Of a stretch of DNA of 64,000 nt, positions 44,587-53,445 are shown in pieces. The stretch is from the NCBI RefSeq assembly GCF_026790145.1, contig NZ_JALAMS010000012.1, positions 1 to 64,000 of the forward strand, given 5' to 3'. Origin of the DNA: Bacillus_I endophytica_A. Its GTDB lineage: Bacteria > Bacillota > Bacilli > Bacillales > Bacillaceae_H. Each line of letters starts with the position of its first letter. The stretch's first letter is position 1. The translations under genes and the position numbers were made by a program. The notes beneath the pieces were generated by a model. The model ran no database searches and was not told the DNA's origin. It saw nothing but the letters and a program-made list of their open reading frames with translations.

Positions 44587-45329
44587 TTATTTGCAAAACG
44601 CCACGTGAACTTGAAATCATGCGTGAAGCTGGACGGATTGTTGCGTTAACGCATCAGGAACTGCAAAAACATATCAAACCTGGTATTACCACTAAGGAAT
44701 TGGATAGAATTGCAGAGAAGATTATTCGCCAGCATGATGCAGAACCTTCTTTTAAAGGTTATAATGGTTTTACAGGCAGCATATGTGCTTCAGTTAACGA
44801 AGAACTTGTTCACGGTATTCCTGGTGACCGCAAGCTAAATGATGGAGACATCATCAGCATTGATATCGGTGCATATTATAACGGGTATCATGGTGATTCA
44901 GCTTGGACATATGCAGTAGGTTCTGTTTCTGATGAAGCAGAAAAGTTGTTAAAGGTGACTGAAGAGTCTCTTTACAAAGGATTAGAAAAAGCGATTCCTG
45001 GTGATCGCTTATCAAATATTTCTCATGCTATTCAAACATATGTTGAGGAACACGGTTTTTCTGTTGTTCGAGAATATGTTGGGCATGGAGTGGGGCAAGA
45101 CTTACATGAAGATCCACAGATTCCTCATTATGGTCCCCCAAACAAAGGTCCTCGATTAAGACCCGGTATGGTGCTTGCAATTGAACCTATGGTGAATGCT
45201 GGAAGCCGTTATGTGAAAACATTGGCTGATGGTTGGACTGTAGTTACACAGGACAAAAAGTACTGTGCGCATTTTGAGCATACTATCGCAATTGTTGAGG
45301 ATGGATATGAAATACTGACCAAGCTTTGA
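44583..45329 (+). CDS. map: Methionine aminopeptidase type I
   Basis: Removes initiator methionine. The 248 residues carry the metal ligands in SIDIGAYYNGYHGDSAWT, GHGVGQDLHEDP, AIEPM and FEHTIAI. Starts inside the end of adk (ATGA overlap). Confidence 0.96.
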   Translation: MIICKTPRELEIMREAGRIVALTHQELQKHIKPGITTKELDRIAEKIIRQHDAEPSFKGYNGFTGSICASVNEELVHGIPGDRKLNDGDIISIDIGAYYNGYHGDSAWTYAVGSVSDEAEKLLKVTEESLYKGLEKAIPGDRLSNISHAIQTYVEEHGFSVVREYVGHGVGQDLHEDPQIPHYGPPNKGPRLRPGMVLAIEPMVNAGSRYVKTLADGWTVVTQDKKYCAHFEHTIAIVEDGYEILTKL

Positions 45330-45334
45330 ATATA

Positions 45335-45519
45335 GAACAGGTCTCTATCGTTAACCCTAGACAGTTGTAGTCATAGTCAACAAGATTGTTAGTCCATGTT
45401 GTCTGATTCGTTACAAAAATGGCAAAGCTGTACGTGAAAACGTAGTTTGCCTTGTATTGGATGATTACGTTTCTCCGAATGTTCAGAACAGGTTAGTAAA
45501 TTTTGTTACATTAGAATAA
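45335..45519 (+). pseudogene. Probable remnant of the KOW-domain RNA-binding protein gene between map and infA
   Basis: No intact gene is present. Translating gives EQVSIVNPRQ in one frame (from about 45336), then in another frame VVIVNKI (from about 45364) and later NVVCLVLDDYVSPNVQNRL, ending at TAA 45517-45519. The pieces resemble, in order, the GQVVxIxxGRDxGQ start, AVII segment and the HLxxLDxVSPEVQNSL region of the small KOW protein that many Bacillaceae encode here. The match is from memory and weaker than that of the rpoC-rpsL remnant. Confidence 0.5.
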
Positions 45520-45557
45520 CTGCCTTGTTGCTGGGGCAAAGAAAGGAGAGCAATTGT

Positions 45558-45776
45558 ATGGCGAAAGACGATGTAATTGAAGTAGAAGGTACCGTGATTG
45601 AGACTTTACCAAATGCAATGTTCAAGGTAGAATTAGAAAATGGTCATACAGTGCTAGCTCATGTTTCTGGTAAAATTCGTATGCATTTCATTCGTATTTT
45701 ACCTGGTGATAAAGTTACTGTTGAGCTATCACCATATGATCTAACTCGTGGAAGAATCACGTATCGTTTCAAATAA
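45558..45776 (+). CDS. infA: Translation initiation factor IF-1
   Basis: 72-residue OB-fold protein occupying the 30S A site. ATG at 45558 gives MAKDDVIEVEGTVIETLPNAMFKVEL. Site AAAGGAGAG. Confidence 0.95.
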   Translation: MAKDDVIEVEGTVIETLPNAMFKVELENGHTVLAHVSGKIRMHFIRILPGDKVTVELSPYDLTRGRITYRFK

Positions 45777-45809
45777 ACTATGCACTCCGTATTACTAAGG
45801 AGGTAATAA

Positions 45810-45926
<117 letters not shown>

Positions 45927-45950
45927 TTCTCAAGGAGGTGCACTTTTCTT

Positions 45951-46316
45951 ATGGCACGTATTGCAGGTGTAGATATCCCTCGTGATAAGCGCGTAGTTAT
46001 CTCAATGACTTACGTTTTCGGAATCGGTAAAGTAACAGCTCAAAAAATCTTAGCTGAAGCTGGCGTTTCTGAAGATACTCGCGTTCGCGATCTAACAGAA
46101 GATGAATTAAATAAAATTCGTGAAATTGTTGACGGATATAAAGTAGAAGGAGATCTTCGTCGTGAAGTTTCTCTAAACATCAAACGTCTAATCGAAATTG
46201 GTTCTTACCGTGGTCTTCGCCACCGTCGTAGCTTACCAGTTCGTGGTCAACATACTAAAAACAATGCTCGTACACGTAAAGGTCCACGTCGTACAGTAGC
46301 TAACAAAAAGAAATAA
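45951..46316 (+). CDS. rpsM: Ribosomal protein S13
   Basis: 121-residue 30S head protein bridging to L5. MARIAGVDIPRDKRVVISMTYVFGIG. The basic tail ends RKGPRRTVANKKK. First gene of the alpha segment. Confidence 0.96.
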   Translation: MARIAGVDIPRDKRVVISMTYVFGIGKVTAQKILAEAGVSEDTRVRDLTEDELNKIREIVDGYKVEGDLRREVSLNIKRLIEIGSYRGLRHRRSLPVRGQHTKNNARTRKGPRRTVANKKK

Positions 46317-46338
46317 TAAGTAAGGGAGGTTATCCAAC

Positions 46339-46728
46339 ATGGCTCGTAAAACAAACACTCGTAAACGTCGTGTGAAAAAGAATATTGAGTCAGGTATCGC
46401 TCACATTCGTTCAACTTTCAACAATACGATTGTAACGATCACTGATATGCAAGGTAATGCGATTTCTTGGTCTAGTGCTGGTGCACTTGGATTCCGTGGA
46501 TCTCGTAAATCTACTCCATTCGCTGCACAAATGGCTGCTGAAACAGCTGCTAAAACAGGTATGGAAAATGGTTTAAAAACATTAGAGGTTACAGTTAAAG
46601 GCCCTGGTGCTGGTCGTGAAGCAGCTATCCGTGCTCTTCAAGCAGCAGGACTTGAAGTAACAGCAATTAAAGATGTTACACCAGTACCTCATAATGGATG
46701 CCGTCCGCCAAAACGTCGTCGTGTATAA
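46339..46728 (+). CDS. rpsK: Ribosomal protein S11
   Basis: 129-residue platform protein. MARKTNTRKRRVKKNIESG, with the C-terminal VTPVPHNGCRPPKRRRV. Confidence 0.96.
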   Translation: MARKTNTRKRRVKKNIESGIAHIRSTFNNTIVTITDMQGNAISWSSAGALGFRGSRKSTPFAAQMAAETAAKTGMENGLKTLEVTVKGPGAGREAAIRALQAAGLEVTAIKDVTPVPHNGCRPPKRRRV

Positions 46729-46837
46729 TTAATTCATCTGTATATATTTCATTTTATCGTCTATAATGGGATATGATACAGATTTTTTTCCGGTCAAATG
46801 TTGTGCACATTCGGGAACTGTCTAAGAGGGAATTTCG

Positions 46838-46868
46838 GTTAGATCATTTAGGATCTAAATGATCTAAC
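46838..46868 (+). promoter_or_regulatory. Perfect hairpin in the rpoA leader
   Basis: GTTAGATCATTTA (46838-46850) and TAAATGATCTAAC (46856-46868) form a perfect 13-bp stem with a 5-nt loop, 34 bases before rpoA. No T tract follows. A weak promoter (TATAAT at about 46762-46767) lies upstream. Possible translational or stability element. Confidence 0.55.
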
Positions 46869-46902
46869 TGGGGTTTCGACGTTTTGAAGGAGGGTTTAAT
46901 AA

Positions 46903-47847
46903 ATGATAGAGATTGAAAAGCCAAAAATCGAAACGGTAGAAATCAGCGATGATGGAAAGTTCGGTAAGTTCGTCGTCGAACCACTTGAGCGTGGATATGG
47001 TACTACTTTGGGTAACTCCTTACGTCGTATCCTATTATCCTCTCTCCCTGGTGCTGCTGTAACATCTATTCAAATCGATGGTGTTTTACATGAGTTCTCA
47101 ACAATTCCTGGAGTTGTTGAAGACGTAACAAACATCATTTTAAATGTGAAGAAGCTTGCATTAAAAATCTACTCTGATGAAGAGAAGACGTTAGAAATTG
47201 ATGTTCAAGGCAAAGGTGTTGTAACTGCTGCTGATATTCAAGGAGATAGTGATGTTGAGATCTTAAATCCAGATCTTCATATTGCAACACTTGAAACAGA
47301 TGCACAGTTCCGCATGCGTCTAACAGCTCAAACAGGTCGTGGTTATGATGCTGCGGTTGAGAACAAGCATGAGGATCAACCAATTGGTGTAATTCCAATT
47401 GATTCAATCTACACGCCTGTTACGCGCGTCTCTTACTATGTTGAAAATACACGCGTTGGTCAAATGACAAACTTCGATAAGCTTACGCTTGATGTTTGGA
47501 CTGATGGTAGTATTGAGCCTGAAAAAGCTGTAGCACTAGGTGCTAAAATCCTAACAGAGCATTTAAACATCTTTGTTGGATTAACAGATGAGGCACAAAA
47601 AGCAGAGATTATGGTTGAAAAAGAAGAGGATCAAAAAGAGAAAGTTCTTGAAATGACGATTGAAGAACTTGACCTTTCTGTACGTTCTTACAACTGCTTA
47701 AAACGTGCTGGCATCAACACAGTACAAGAGCTTGCGAATAAAACAGAAGAAGATATGATGAAAGTACGTAACTTAGGACGTAAATCTCTTGAAGAAGTGA
47801 AAGCTAAACTTGAAGAGCTTGGTCTTGGACTACGTAAAGACGATTGA
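46903..47847 (+). CDS. rpoA: RNA polymerase alpha subunit
   Basis: Scaffold and activator-contact subunit, 314 residues. The N-terminal domain contains FVVEPLERGYGTTLGNSLRRILLSSLPG. The C-terminal domain for UP-element and activator binding is LDLSVRSYNCLKRAGINTVQEL. ATG after AAGGAGGG. Confidence 0.97.
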   Translation: MIEIEKPKIETVEISDDGKFGKFVVEPLERGYGTTLGNSLRRILLSSLPGAAVTSIQIDGVLHEFSTIPGVVEDVTNIILNVKKLALKIYSDEEKTLEIDVQGKGVVTAADIQGDSDVEILNPDLHIATLETDAQFRMRLTAQTGRGYDAAVENKHEDQPIGVIPIDSIYTPVTRVSYYVENTRVGQMTNFDKLTLDVWTDGSIEPEKAVALGAKILTEHLNIFVGLTDEAQKAEIMVEKEEDQKEKVLEMTIEELDLSVRSYNCLKRAGINTVQELANKTEEDMMKVRNLGRKSLEEVKAKLEELGLGLRKDD

Positions 47848-47883
47848 TAGATAGCGAATTAGTAACGAAGGAGGGAAATACTC

Positions 47884-48246
47884 ATGGGATATCAAAAATT
47901 AGGTCGTACAAGTGCACAACGTAAAGCACTTCTTCGCGATTTAGCAACTGACTTAATCATCAGTGAGCGCATTGAAACAACAGAACCAAAAGCAAAAGAA
48001 CTTAAGTCTGTTGTAGAAAAACTAATCACTCTTGGTAAACGTGGAGATCTACATGCTCGCCGTCAAGCTGCAGCATACATCCGCCACGAAGTAGCAAACG
48101 AAGAGACTGGTCAAGACGCTGTTCAAAAACTTTTCAGCGATGTGGCTACTCGTTATGCTGACCGTCAAGGTGGCTACACTCGTATTATGAAACTTGGACC
48201 TCGTCGTGGTGACGGTGCTCCAATGGCTATCATCGAGTTAGTTTAA
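47884..48246 (+). CDS. rplQ: Ribosomal protein L17
   Basis: 120-residue protein MGYQKLGRTSAQRKALLRDLATDLI at the tunnel exit. Last gene of the alpha segment. Confidence 0.96.
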   Translation: MGYQKLGRTSAQRKALLRDLATDLIISERIETTEPKAKELKSVVEKLITLGKRGDLHARRQAAAYIRHEVANEETGQDAVQKLFSDVATRYADRQGGYTRIMKLGPRRGDGAPMAIIELV

Positions 48247-48328
48247 TATATGAAGTTCTTAGGGCGTATGGATTCTCTTCTTTTTTAAAGAAAGTGTCTG
48301 ACGCCCATTTGAACAATATAGGTGCTAC

Positions 48329-48372
48329 AAGGGCGTGACAGTTATTCTCAACTGCTCAATGCCCTTTTTTTA
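48329..48372 (+). terminator. Terminator after rplQ
   Basis: AAGGGC (48329-48334) pairs with GCCC (48361-48364) around an inner CAGTT/AACTG helix, followed by seven T. An upstream GGGCGT (about 48262) could instead pair with ACGCCC (48301-48306), an alternative fold. Confidence 0.72.
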
Positions 48373-48420
48373 TATGTTGAAACGAATTAGCCTAGAGGAG
48401 CATAGTAGAGGGGGCTGTAT

Positions 48421-49260
48421 ATGTCAAACTCAGTCATAGAAGTGAAAGACTTGTATTTTCGGTATGAAGAAGATGGACCTTATGTGCTAAACAACTTATC
48501 TCTTAATGTTTATAAGGGAGAATGGCTTGCAATTGCAGGACATAATGGCTCAGGGAAATCAACGCTTGCTAAAATTTTAAACGGCCTCATTCTACCTGAA
48601 CAAGGTTCTGTGAAAGTAGCAGATCTTATGCTTACAGAAGATTCTGTATGGGATGTACGTCGCCATATTGGAATGGTATTTCAAAATCCTGATAATCAAT
48701 TTGTAGGTTCAACAGTTGAAGACGACGTTGCTTTTGGGTTGGAGAATAATGGCTTTCCGTATGAAGAAATGAGAAAAAGAGTAGGGGAAGCAATTGAAGT
48801 TGTTGGAATGAAAGGGTTCGAGAAGTATGAGCCACATCGTCTATCTGGTGGTCAGAAACAGCGAATTGGTATTGCTGGTGTTGTCGCAATGGCACCTGAT
48901 GTTATCCTTTTAGATGAAGCAACATCAATGCTTGATCCAAAAGGACGTAGTGAAGTTCTCGAAACCATTCGTTTGTTAAAAAATCAACGCAATCTAACGA
49001 TTATCTCCATTACCCATGACCTCAATGAAGTAGCGAAAGCTGATAGAGCAATTGTCCTCAATAAAGGAGAACTTTTTGCAACTGGAACACCTTCAGAGAT
49101 TTTTGAACTTGGCAGCAAATTGACTGAGATTGGCCTTGATTTTCCATTTGCTAGTCAAATTAGTCATGTTCTGAGGGACAAAGGAATTTCTTTAGAACAT
49201 ATTCATTTAACAACGGACAACTTAGTGGAGGACCTATGGAGATTATATTCAAAAATGTAG
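48421..49260 (+). CDS. ecfA1: ECF transporter ATPase A1
   Basis: Energising subunit of the shared ECF vitamin/micronutrient transporter. 279 residues: Walker A AGHNGSGKST, signature LSGGQKQR, Walker B VILLDEATSMLDP, H-loop SITHDL. Overlaps ecfA2 by 25 bp. Partner S components lie elsewhere. Confidence 0.95.
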   Translation: MSNSVIEVKDLYFRYEEDGPYVLNNLSLNVYKGEWLAIAGHNGSGKSTLAKILNGLILPEQGSVKVADLMLTEDSVWDVRRHIGMVFQNPDNQFVGSTVEDDVAFGLENNGFPYEEMRKRVGEAIEVVGMKGFEKYEPHRLSGGQKQRIGIAGVVAMAPDVILLDEATSMLDPKGRSEVLETIRLLKNQRNLTIISITHDLNEVAKADRAIVLNKGELFATGTPSEIFELGSKLTEIGLDFPFASQISHVLRDKGISLEHIHLTTDNLVEDLWRLYSKM

Positions 49261-50108
49261 AACATCGTTATCAGCTTAAAACACCTTTTGAACGATTAGC
49301 ATTGGAAGATGTATCGCTATCCATTCCCTCTGGTCAGTTCGTATCGTTAATTGGTCATACAGGCTCTGGTAAGTCAACAGTTATCCAGCATTTGAATGCC
49401 CTTTTAAAGCCAACTAAAGGGAGTATCCAAATAGGAGATCGTACAATTGAAAGTGGTAAGAAAGAAAAGCATTTAAAAGAAATTCGCAAACGCGTTGGCG
49501 TTGTCTTTCAGTTTCCTGAACATCAGCTCTTTGATGAGACTGTTGAAAAAGATATTTGTTTTGGTCCGATGAACTTTGGGGTTTCAGAAGAGGAAGCGAA
49601 AAAAAGGGCAAATGAGCTTGCTACAATAGTTGGTTTGCCAAAGGAAGTTCTGCAGAAATCACCATTTGATTTAAGTGGTGGACAGATGCGCCGTGTGGCA
49701 ATTGCAGGAATTTTAGCAATGGAACCGCAAGTGCTTGTTCTTGATGAGCCAACAGCAGGACTTGATCCAAGAGGGCGTAATGAGATTATGAATTTGATCT
49801 CCTCTTTAAATAAAGAACAAGGATTAACGATTGTACTTGTAACGCACAGTATGGAAGATGCAGCACAATATGCAGATCGCATTATTGTAATGGATAAAGG
49901 GAAAGTTTCAATGAGCGGAACACCAAAGGAAATCTTTAAGCAACATGAAAAGCTTAAAGAGATTGGGTTAGATATTCCAGAGCCTCTGCAGTTCATATTG
50001 GATCTAGAACAGCGTTTGGGCGTCTCCCTTAGTCATGAGGCTATTACATTTAAAAAGGCCGTAGAAGAGGTCACAAAGCTTTTTGGAGGACAAGATCATG
50101 ATGAATAA
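49236..50108 (+). CDS. ecfA2: ECF transporter ATPase A2
   Basis: Second ATPase, heterodimer with A1. 290 residues: Walker A GHTGSGKST, signature LSGGQMRR, Walker B VLVLDEPTAGLDP, H-loop VTHSM. Begins within ecfA1 and overlaps ecfT, showing coupled translation of the module. Confidence 0.95.
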   Translation: MEIIFKNVEHRYQLKTPFERLALEDVSLSIPSGQFVSLIGHTGSGKSTVIQHLNALLKPTKGSIQIGDRTIESGKKEKHLKEIRKRVGVVFQFPEHQLFDETVEKDICFGPMNFGVSEEEAKKRANELATIVGLPKEVLQKSPFDLSGGQMRRVAIAGILAMEPQVLVLDEPTAGLDPRGRNEIMNLISSLNKEQGLTIVLVTHSMEDAAQYADRIIVMDKGKVSMSGTPKEIFKQHEKLKEIGLDIPEPLQFILDLEQRLGVSLSHEAITFKKAVEEVTKLFGGQDHDE

Positions 50109-50895
50109 TATGATTATTGGTCAGTATGTTCCAGGAGATTCTTTTATTCATCGTATGGACCCTCGTGCAAAGCTTATTATCGTTTTTTTCTATGTAGCTG
50201 TTATTTTTCTTGCGAATAATATTATAAGCTACAGCATTATTGGTTTGTTTGCTATTTTAGCAGTACTTGTAAGTCGAGTTCCCATTTATTTTATTATTAA
50301 AGGGCTAAAGCCAATATTGTTTATTATTATTTTCACCTTTCTCCTTCATATTTTTATGACGAGGGAAGGAGAAATAATCGCAGATATTGGTTTTCTGAAG
50401 ATCTATGAAGGCGGAGTTATTCAAGGGATTTATATTTCGCTTCGGTTCTTATTCTTAATTTTACTTACAACCCTGTTAACTCTTACAACAACACCAATTG
50501 AGGTAACAGATGGCATGGAGACCCTTTTACATCCATTAAAGAAAGTCCGTTTCCCTGTTCATGAATTAGCACTTATGATGTCTATTTCACTTCGTTTTAT
50601 CCCTACTTTGATGGATGAAACAGACAAAATTTTGAAGGCTCAAACAGCACGTGGAGTAGATTTTTCGAGCGGGCCTATTAAAGATCGCCTAAAAGCTGTT
50701 GTTCCACTCTTAATTCCGCTTTTTATTAGCGCTTTTAAACGTGCAGAAGAGCTAGCAACAGCTATGGAAGCAAGAGGGTATCAAGGTGGAGAAGGACGGA
50801 CAAAGTATCGTCAGCTTAGCTGGGGGTCTATTGATACTATGGCCCTTATCATATTTTTTATTGTTGCTGCTGCTCTATTTATTGTAAGAGTCTAG
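50098..50895 (+). CDS. ecfT: ECF transporter transmembrane component EcfT
   Basis: Membrane scaffold joining ATPases to S components. 265 residues, several hydrophobic helices, and the two coupling motifs QTARGVDF and MEARGYQGGEGRT. ATG at 50098 follows TTGGAGGA. A second ATG is adjacent at 50101. Confidence 0.94.
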   Translation: MMNNMIIGQYVPGDSFIHRMDPRAKLIIVFFYVAVIFLANNIISYSIIGLFAILAVLVSRVPIYFIIKGLKPILFIIIFTFLLHIFMTREGEIIADIGFLKIYEGGVIQGIYISLRFLFLILLTTLLTLTTTPIEVTDGMETLLHPLKKVRFPVHELALMMSISLRFIPTLMDETDKILKAQTARGVDFSSGPIKDRLKAVVPLLIPLFISAFKRAEELATAMEARGYQGGEGRTKYRQLSWGSIDTMALIIFFIVAAALFIVRV

Positions 50896-50907
50896 GAGAT
50901 GTGAGAG

Positions 50908-51651
50908 ATGCGAAGAATTCAATGTACTGTAGCATATGACGGAACACTGTTTTCAGGCTATCAAATACAGCCTAATGCCCGTACTGTGCAAGAAGAGATT
51001 GAAAAGGCCCTTACCCGTCTCCATGGAGGTAAGGAAGTGAAAATCCATGCCTCAGGACGCACAGATGCGTCTGTCCATGCTAAAGGGCAGGTGTTTCACT
51101 TTGATACTACAAGTACTATCAGCGTAAGCCAGCTTGAGCGAGGAGCCAATGCGCTCTTGCCAGAAGATATTGTAGTAGTTGATACAAAGGAAACGTCAGA
51201 AGATTTTCATGCTCGTTTTAGCGTGAAGAAGAAGGAATACCGTTACAAAGTGCTTTGCAGCAAAAGTCGCGATGTGTTCTTAAGGCATTATATGCACCAT
51301 GTTCCATACGATTTAGATCGTAAGGTGATGAAGGAAGCTATAAAGGGCGTAATTGGTACACATGATTTTACAAGTTTTTGTTCAGCAAAGACGGAGATAG
51401 AAGATAAAGTGAGAACAATCTATGAAGCGGAAATTATTGAAGAAGGAGACGTGCTTACATTTAGATTTGTAGGAAACGGATTTCTTTATAATATGGTCCG
51501 AATTCTAGTGGGAACACTTCTTGATCTTGGTAACGGAAAAAGTTTTACAAAAGATATTTCAGGGATGCTAGAGGCGAAAAATCGCACTCTAACAGGCAAA
51601 ACTGCACCTGGACATGGGCTATACTTGTGGAAAGTTTACTATGACAACTAA
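50908..51651 (+). CDS. truA: tRNA pseudouridine synthase A (38-40)
   Basis: Makes pseudouridine at 38-40 in the anticodon arm. 247 residues with the catalytic aspartate in ASGRTDASVHAKGQ. Starts 12 bp after ecfT, same arrangement as B. subtilis. Confidence 0.95.
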   Translation: MRRIQCTVAYDGTLFSGYQIQPNARTVQEEIEKALTRLHGGKEVKIHASGRTDASVHAKGQVFHFDTTSTISVSQLERGANALLPEDIVVVDTKETSEDFHARFSVKKKEYRYKVLCSKSRDVFLRHYMHHVPYDLDRKVMKEAIKGVIGTHDFTSFCSAKTEIEDKVRTIYEAEIIEEGDVLTFRFVGNGFLYNMVRILVGTLLDLGNGKSFTKDISGMLEAKNRTLTGKTAPGHGLYLWKVYYDN

Positions 51652-51669
51652 ACCTGGTGTAACATCCTC

Positions 51670-51698
51670 TTGACATTGGGAATACAACAGGCTAATAT
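51670..51698 (+). promoter_or_regulatory. Sigma-A promoter of rplM-rpsI
   Basis: Perfect TTGACA (51670-51675), a 17-bp spacer and TAATAT (51693-51698). Confidence 0.9.
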
Positions 51699-51710
51699 AA
51701 CATATGTATG

Positions 51711-51760
51711 TAATTTTAAACCCACGATTAGCCCCGGAAATTAATCGTGTTTAAAATAAA
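51711..51760 (+). promoter_or_regulatory. L13 leader hairpin
   Basis: ATTTTAAA...ACGATTA pairs with TAATCGT-GTTTAAAAT around a GCCCCGG loop (51713-51757). It matches the Firmicute L13 leader by form and place. Excess L13 is thought to bind it and reduce rplM expression. Confidence 0.72.
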
Positions 51761-51794
51761 ACGTTCGAAAGTTGAAATTCTAGGAGGGTAAAAC

Positions 51795-52232
51795 ATGCGT
51801 ACAACTTATATGGCGAAAGCAAGTGAAGTAGAGCGCAAATGGCTTGTAATTGACGCAGAAGGTAAAACTTTAGGTCGTCTTGCTAGCGAAGTTGCTTCTA
51901 TTCTACGCGGGAAACATAAACCAACTTACACACCACACGTTGATACTGGTGATCATGTAATCATTCTTAATGCAGCAAAAATCGAATTAACAGGTAAAAA
52001 ATTGACTGACAAGATTTACTACCGTCACAGCCAACATCCAGGCGGACTTAAATCTCGCACGGCTCTTGAAATGCGTACTAACTATTCAGAGAAAATGCTT
52101 GAACTAGCAATCCGTGGAATGCTTCCAAAAGGTAGCTTAGGTCGTCAAATGTTTAAAAAATTACATGTGTTTGCAGGAGACACTCATCCACATGAAGCAC
52201 AAAAACCAGAAGTTTACGAACTTCGCGGATAA
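51795..52232 (+). CDS. rplM: Ribosomal protein L13
   Basis: 145-residue early-assembly protein. MRTTYMAKASEVERKWLVIDAEG; HVDTGDHVIILNAAKIELTGKK. ATG after AGGAGGG. Confidence 0.96.
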   Translation: MRTTYMAKASEVERKWLVIDAEGKTLGRLASEVASILRGKHKPTYTPHVDTGDHVIILNAAKIELTGKKLTDKIYYRHSQHPGGLKSRTALEMRTNYSEKMLELAIRGMLPKGSLGRQMFKKLHVFAGDTHPHEAQKPEVYELRG

Positions 52233-52252
52233 TACGTAAGGAGGGAATTATA

Positions 52253-52645
52253 TTGGCACAGGTACAATATTACGGAACAGGTCGTCGTAAAAGCTCTGTT
52301 GCTCGCGTACGTCTAGTACCAGGTAACGGAAACATCGTTGTTAACGGTCGTGAAATCGAGAACTATCTTTCATCTGCAGCACTAAGAGAAGTTGTAAAAC
52401 AACCTCTTGCTGCAACAGAAACTCTTGGGAACTATGATGTATTAGTAAACGTAAACGGTGGAGGATTCACTGGTCAAGCTGGAGCAATCCGCCACGGTAT
52501 CGCTCGTGCACTATTACAAGCAGACCCAGAATATCGCGCAACACTAAAACCTGAAGGTCTATTAACTCGTGACGCTCGTATGAAAGAACGTAAAAAATAC
52601 GGTCTTAAAGGCGCTCGTCGTGCACCTCAGTTCTCAAAACGTTAA
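52253..52645 (+). CDS. rpsI: Ribosomal protein S9
   Basis: 130-residue protein whose C-terminal tail (APQFSKR) reaches the P-site tRNA. MAQVQYYGTGRRKSSVARV. The start is TTG behind AAGGAGGG. Its 3' end is the copy of which a degraded fragment reappears near 59675. Confidence 0.96.
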   Translation: MAQVQYYGTGRRKSSVARVRLVPGNGNIVVNGREIENYLSSAALREVVKQPLAATETLGNYDVLVNVNGGGFTGQAGAIRHGIARALLQADPEYRATLKPEGLLTRDARMKERKKYGLKGARRAPQFSKR

Positions 52646-52670
52646 TATTTCTTATATATCAACGTTTTAC

Positions 52671-52706
52671 AACCCTTTCTCGGATTTTCGGGAAAGGGTT
52701 TTTTAT
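52671..52706 (+). terminator. Terminator after rpsI
   Basis: AACCCTTTC (52671-52679) pairs with GGGAAAGGGTT (about 52690-52700), loop near CGGATTTT, followed by six T. Ends the ribosomal part of the window. Confidence 0.9.
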
Positions 52707-52710
52707 TTAT

Positions 52711-53164
52711 TTAGATGTAAAATAACTCCCCTTTAAATACCCAGCCTAAGAAATTAGGATTTTTGCTGTTATTATCTTCTAATCTAATAAAAAGAGAATA
52801 TAACTCCCCACTATGTTCAATAAGTTCCTCAATTTTGGAATTAGTTGCTTCAGATAATAATACCTTTAATATACTTTTAATAGAAACTTTACGTAATAAA
52901 GCAAGGAAAAAACAGTATTCTACGGCTACAAAGGAACTTTTATTTAACATGGAAGAGTCCAATTTTACTGAGAAGGATATCAGCACGGTGGAAACGAGTA
53001 TTTTATCAAGCATAGAGACTTTAACTGTCATTATCATTTCAGTCACTTGGTTCGATACGATGCTCCAAAGCGTCCAATTGTTTGATGTAATGATTATGCT
53101 TATATTTGTCACGAGGCTGTCGATTGAAGGAAATAAAGCCGTTGTTGAAGGTAAAAGTTTTTAG
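52711..53164. other. Antiparallel open frames of uncertain status downstream of rpsI
   Basis: Two overlapping 133-codon frames fill this gap. One is on the minus strand (53112 to 52711, GTG start, ending GWVFKGELFYI). One is on the plus strand (52763 to 53164, TTG start, hydrophobic stretch TLTVIIISVTWF). Neither has a convincing ribosome binding site and I recognise neither. Their third codon positions coincide, so composition cannot decide. One could be a small membrane-associated or hypothetical protein; the segment may also be noncoding. Confidence 0.35.
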
Positions 53165-53249
53165 CATATGAATGGCTAAAAATAATACACTAGTTTTGAT
53201 GATTAAGCCGCCAATCTAGGCACTTTTTTATAATTATCCTGTTTTCGTT

Positions 53250-53278
53250 TTGAACAGTTTTTTTCCAGTTCATTTAAA
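53250..53278 (+). promoter_or_regulatory. Candidate promoter for the TOMM precursor gene
   Basis: TTGAAC (53250-53255), a 17-bp spacer and TTTAAA (53273-53278). Moderate match. It would give a 5' leader of about 160 nt. The rest of 53165-53445 is AT-rich with no recognised site. Confidence 0.3.
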
Positions 53279-53445
53279 TTAGGCTTTTGTATCAGTAACA
53301 ATACCCATCTATTGTACATAATTTGTTGAAGAGTATTCGAAACATGTAATGTATTCATCTGGTGTACAGTTTTTTCGATTTAACTCGGTTGTTCCCGTTT
53401 TAAATTGCTGGCACCTTTGTTAATTTATTTGAGGAGGAAAAGAAA

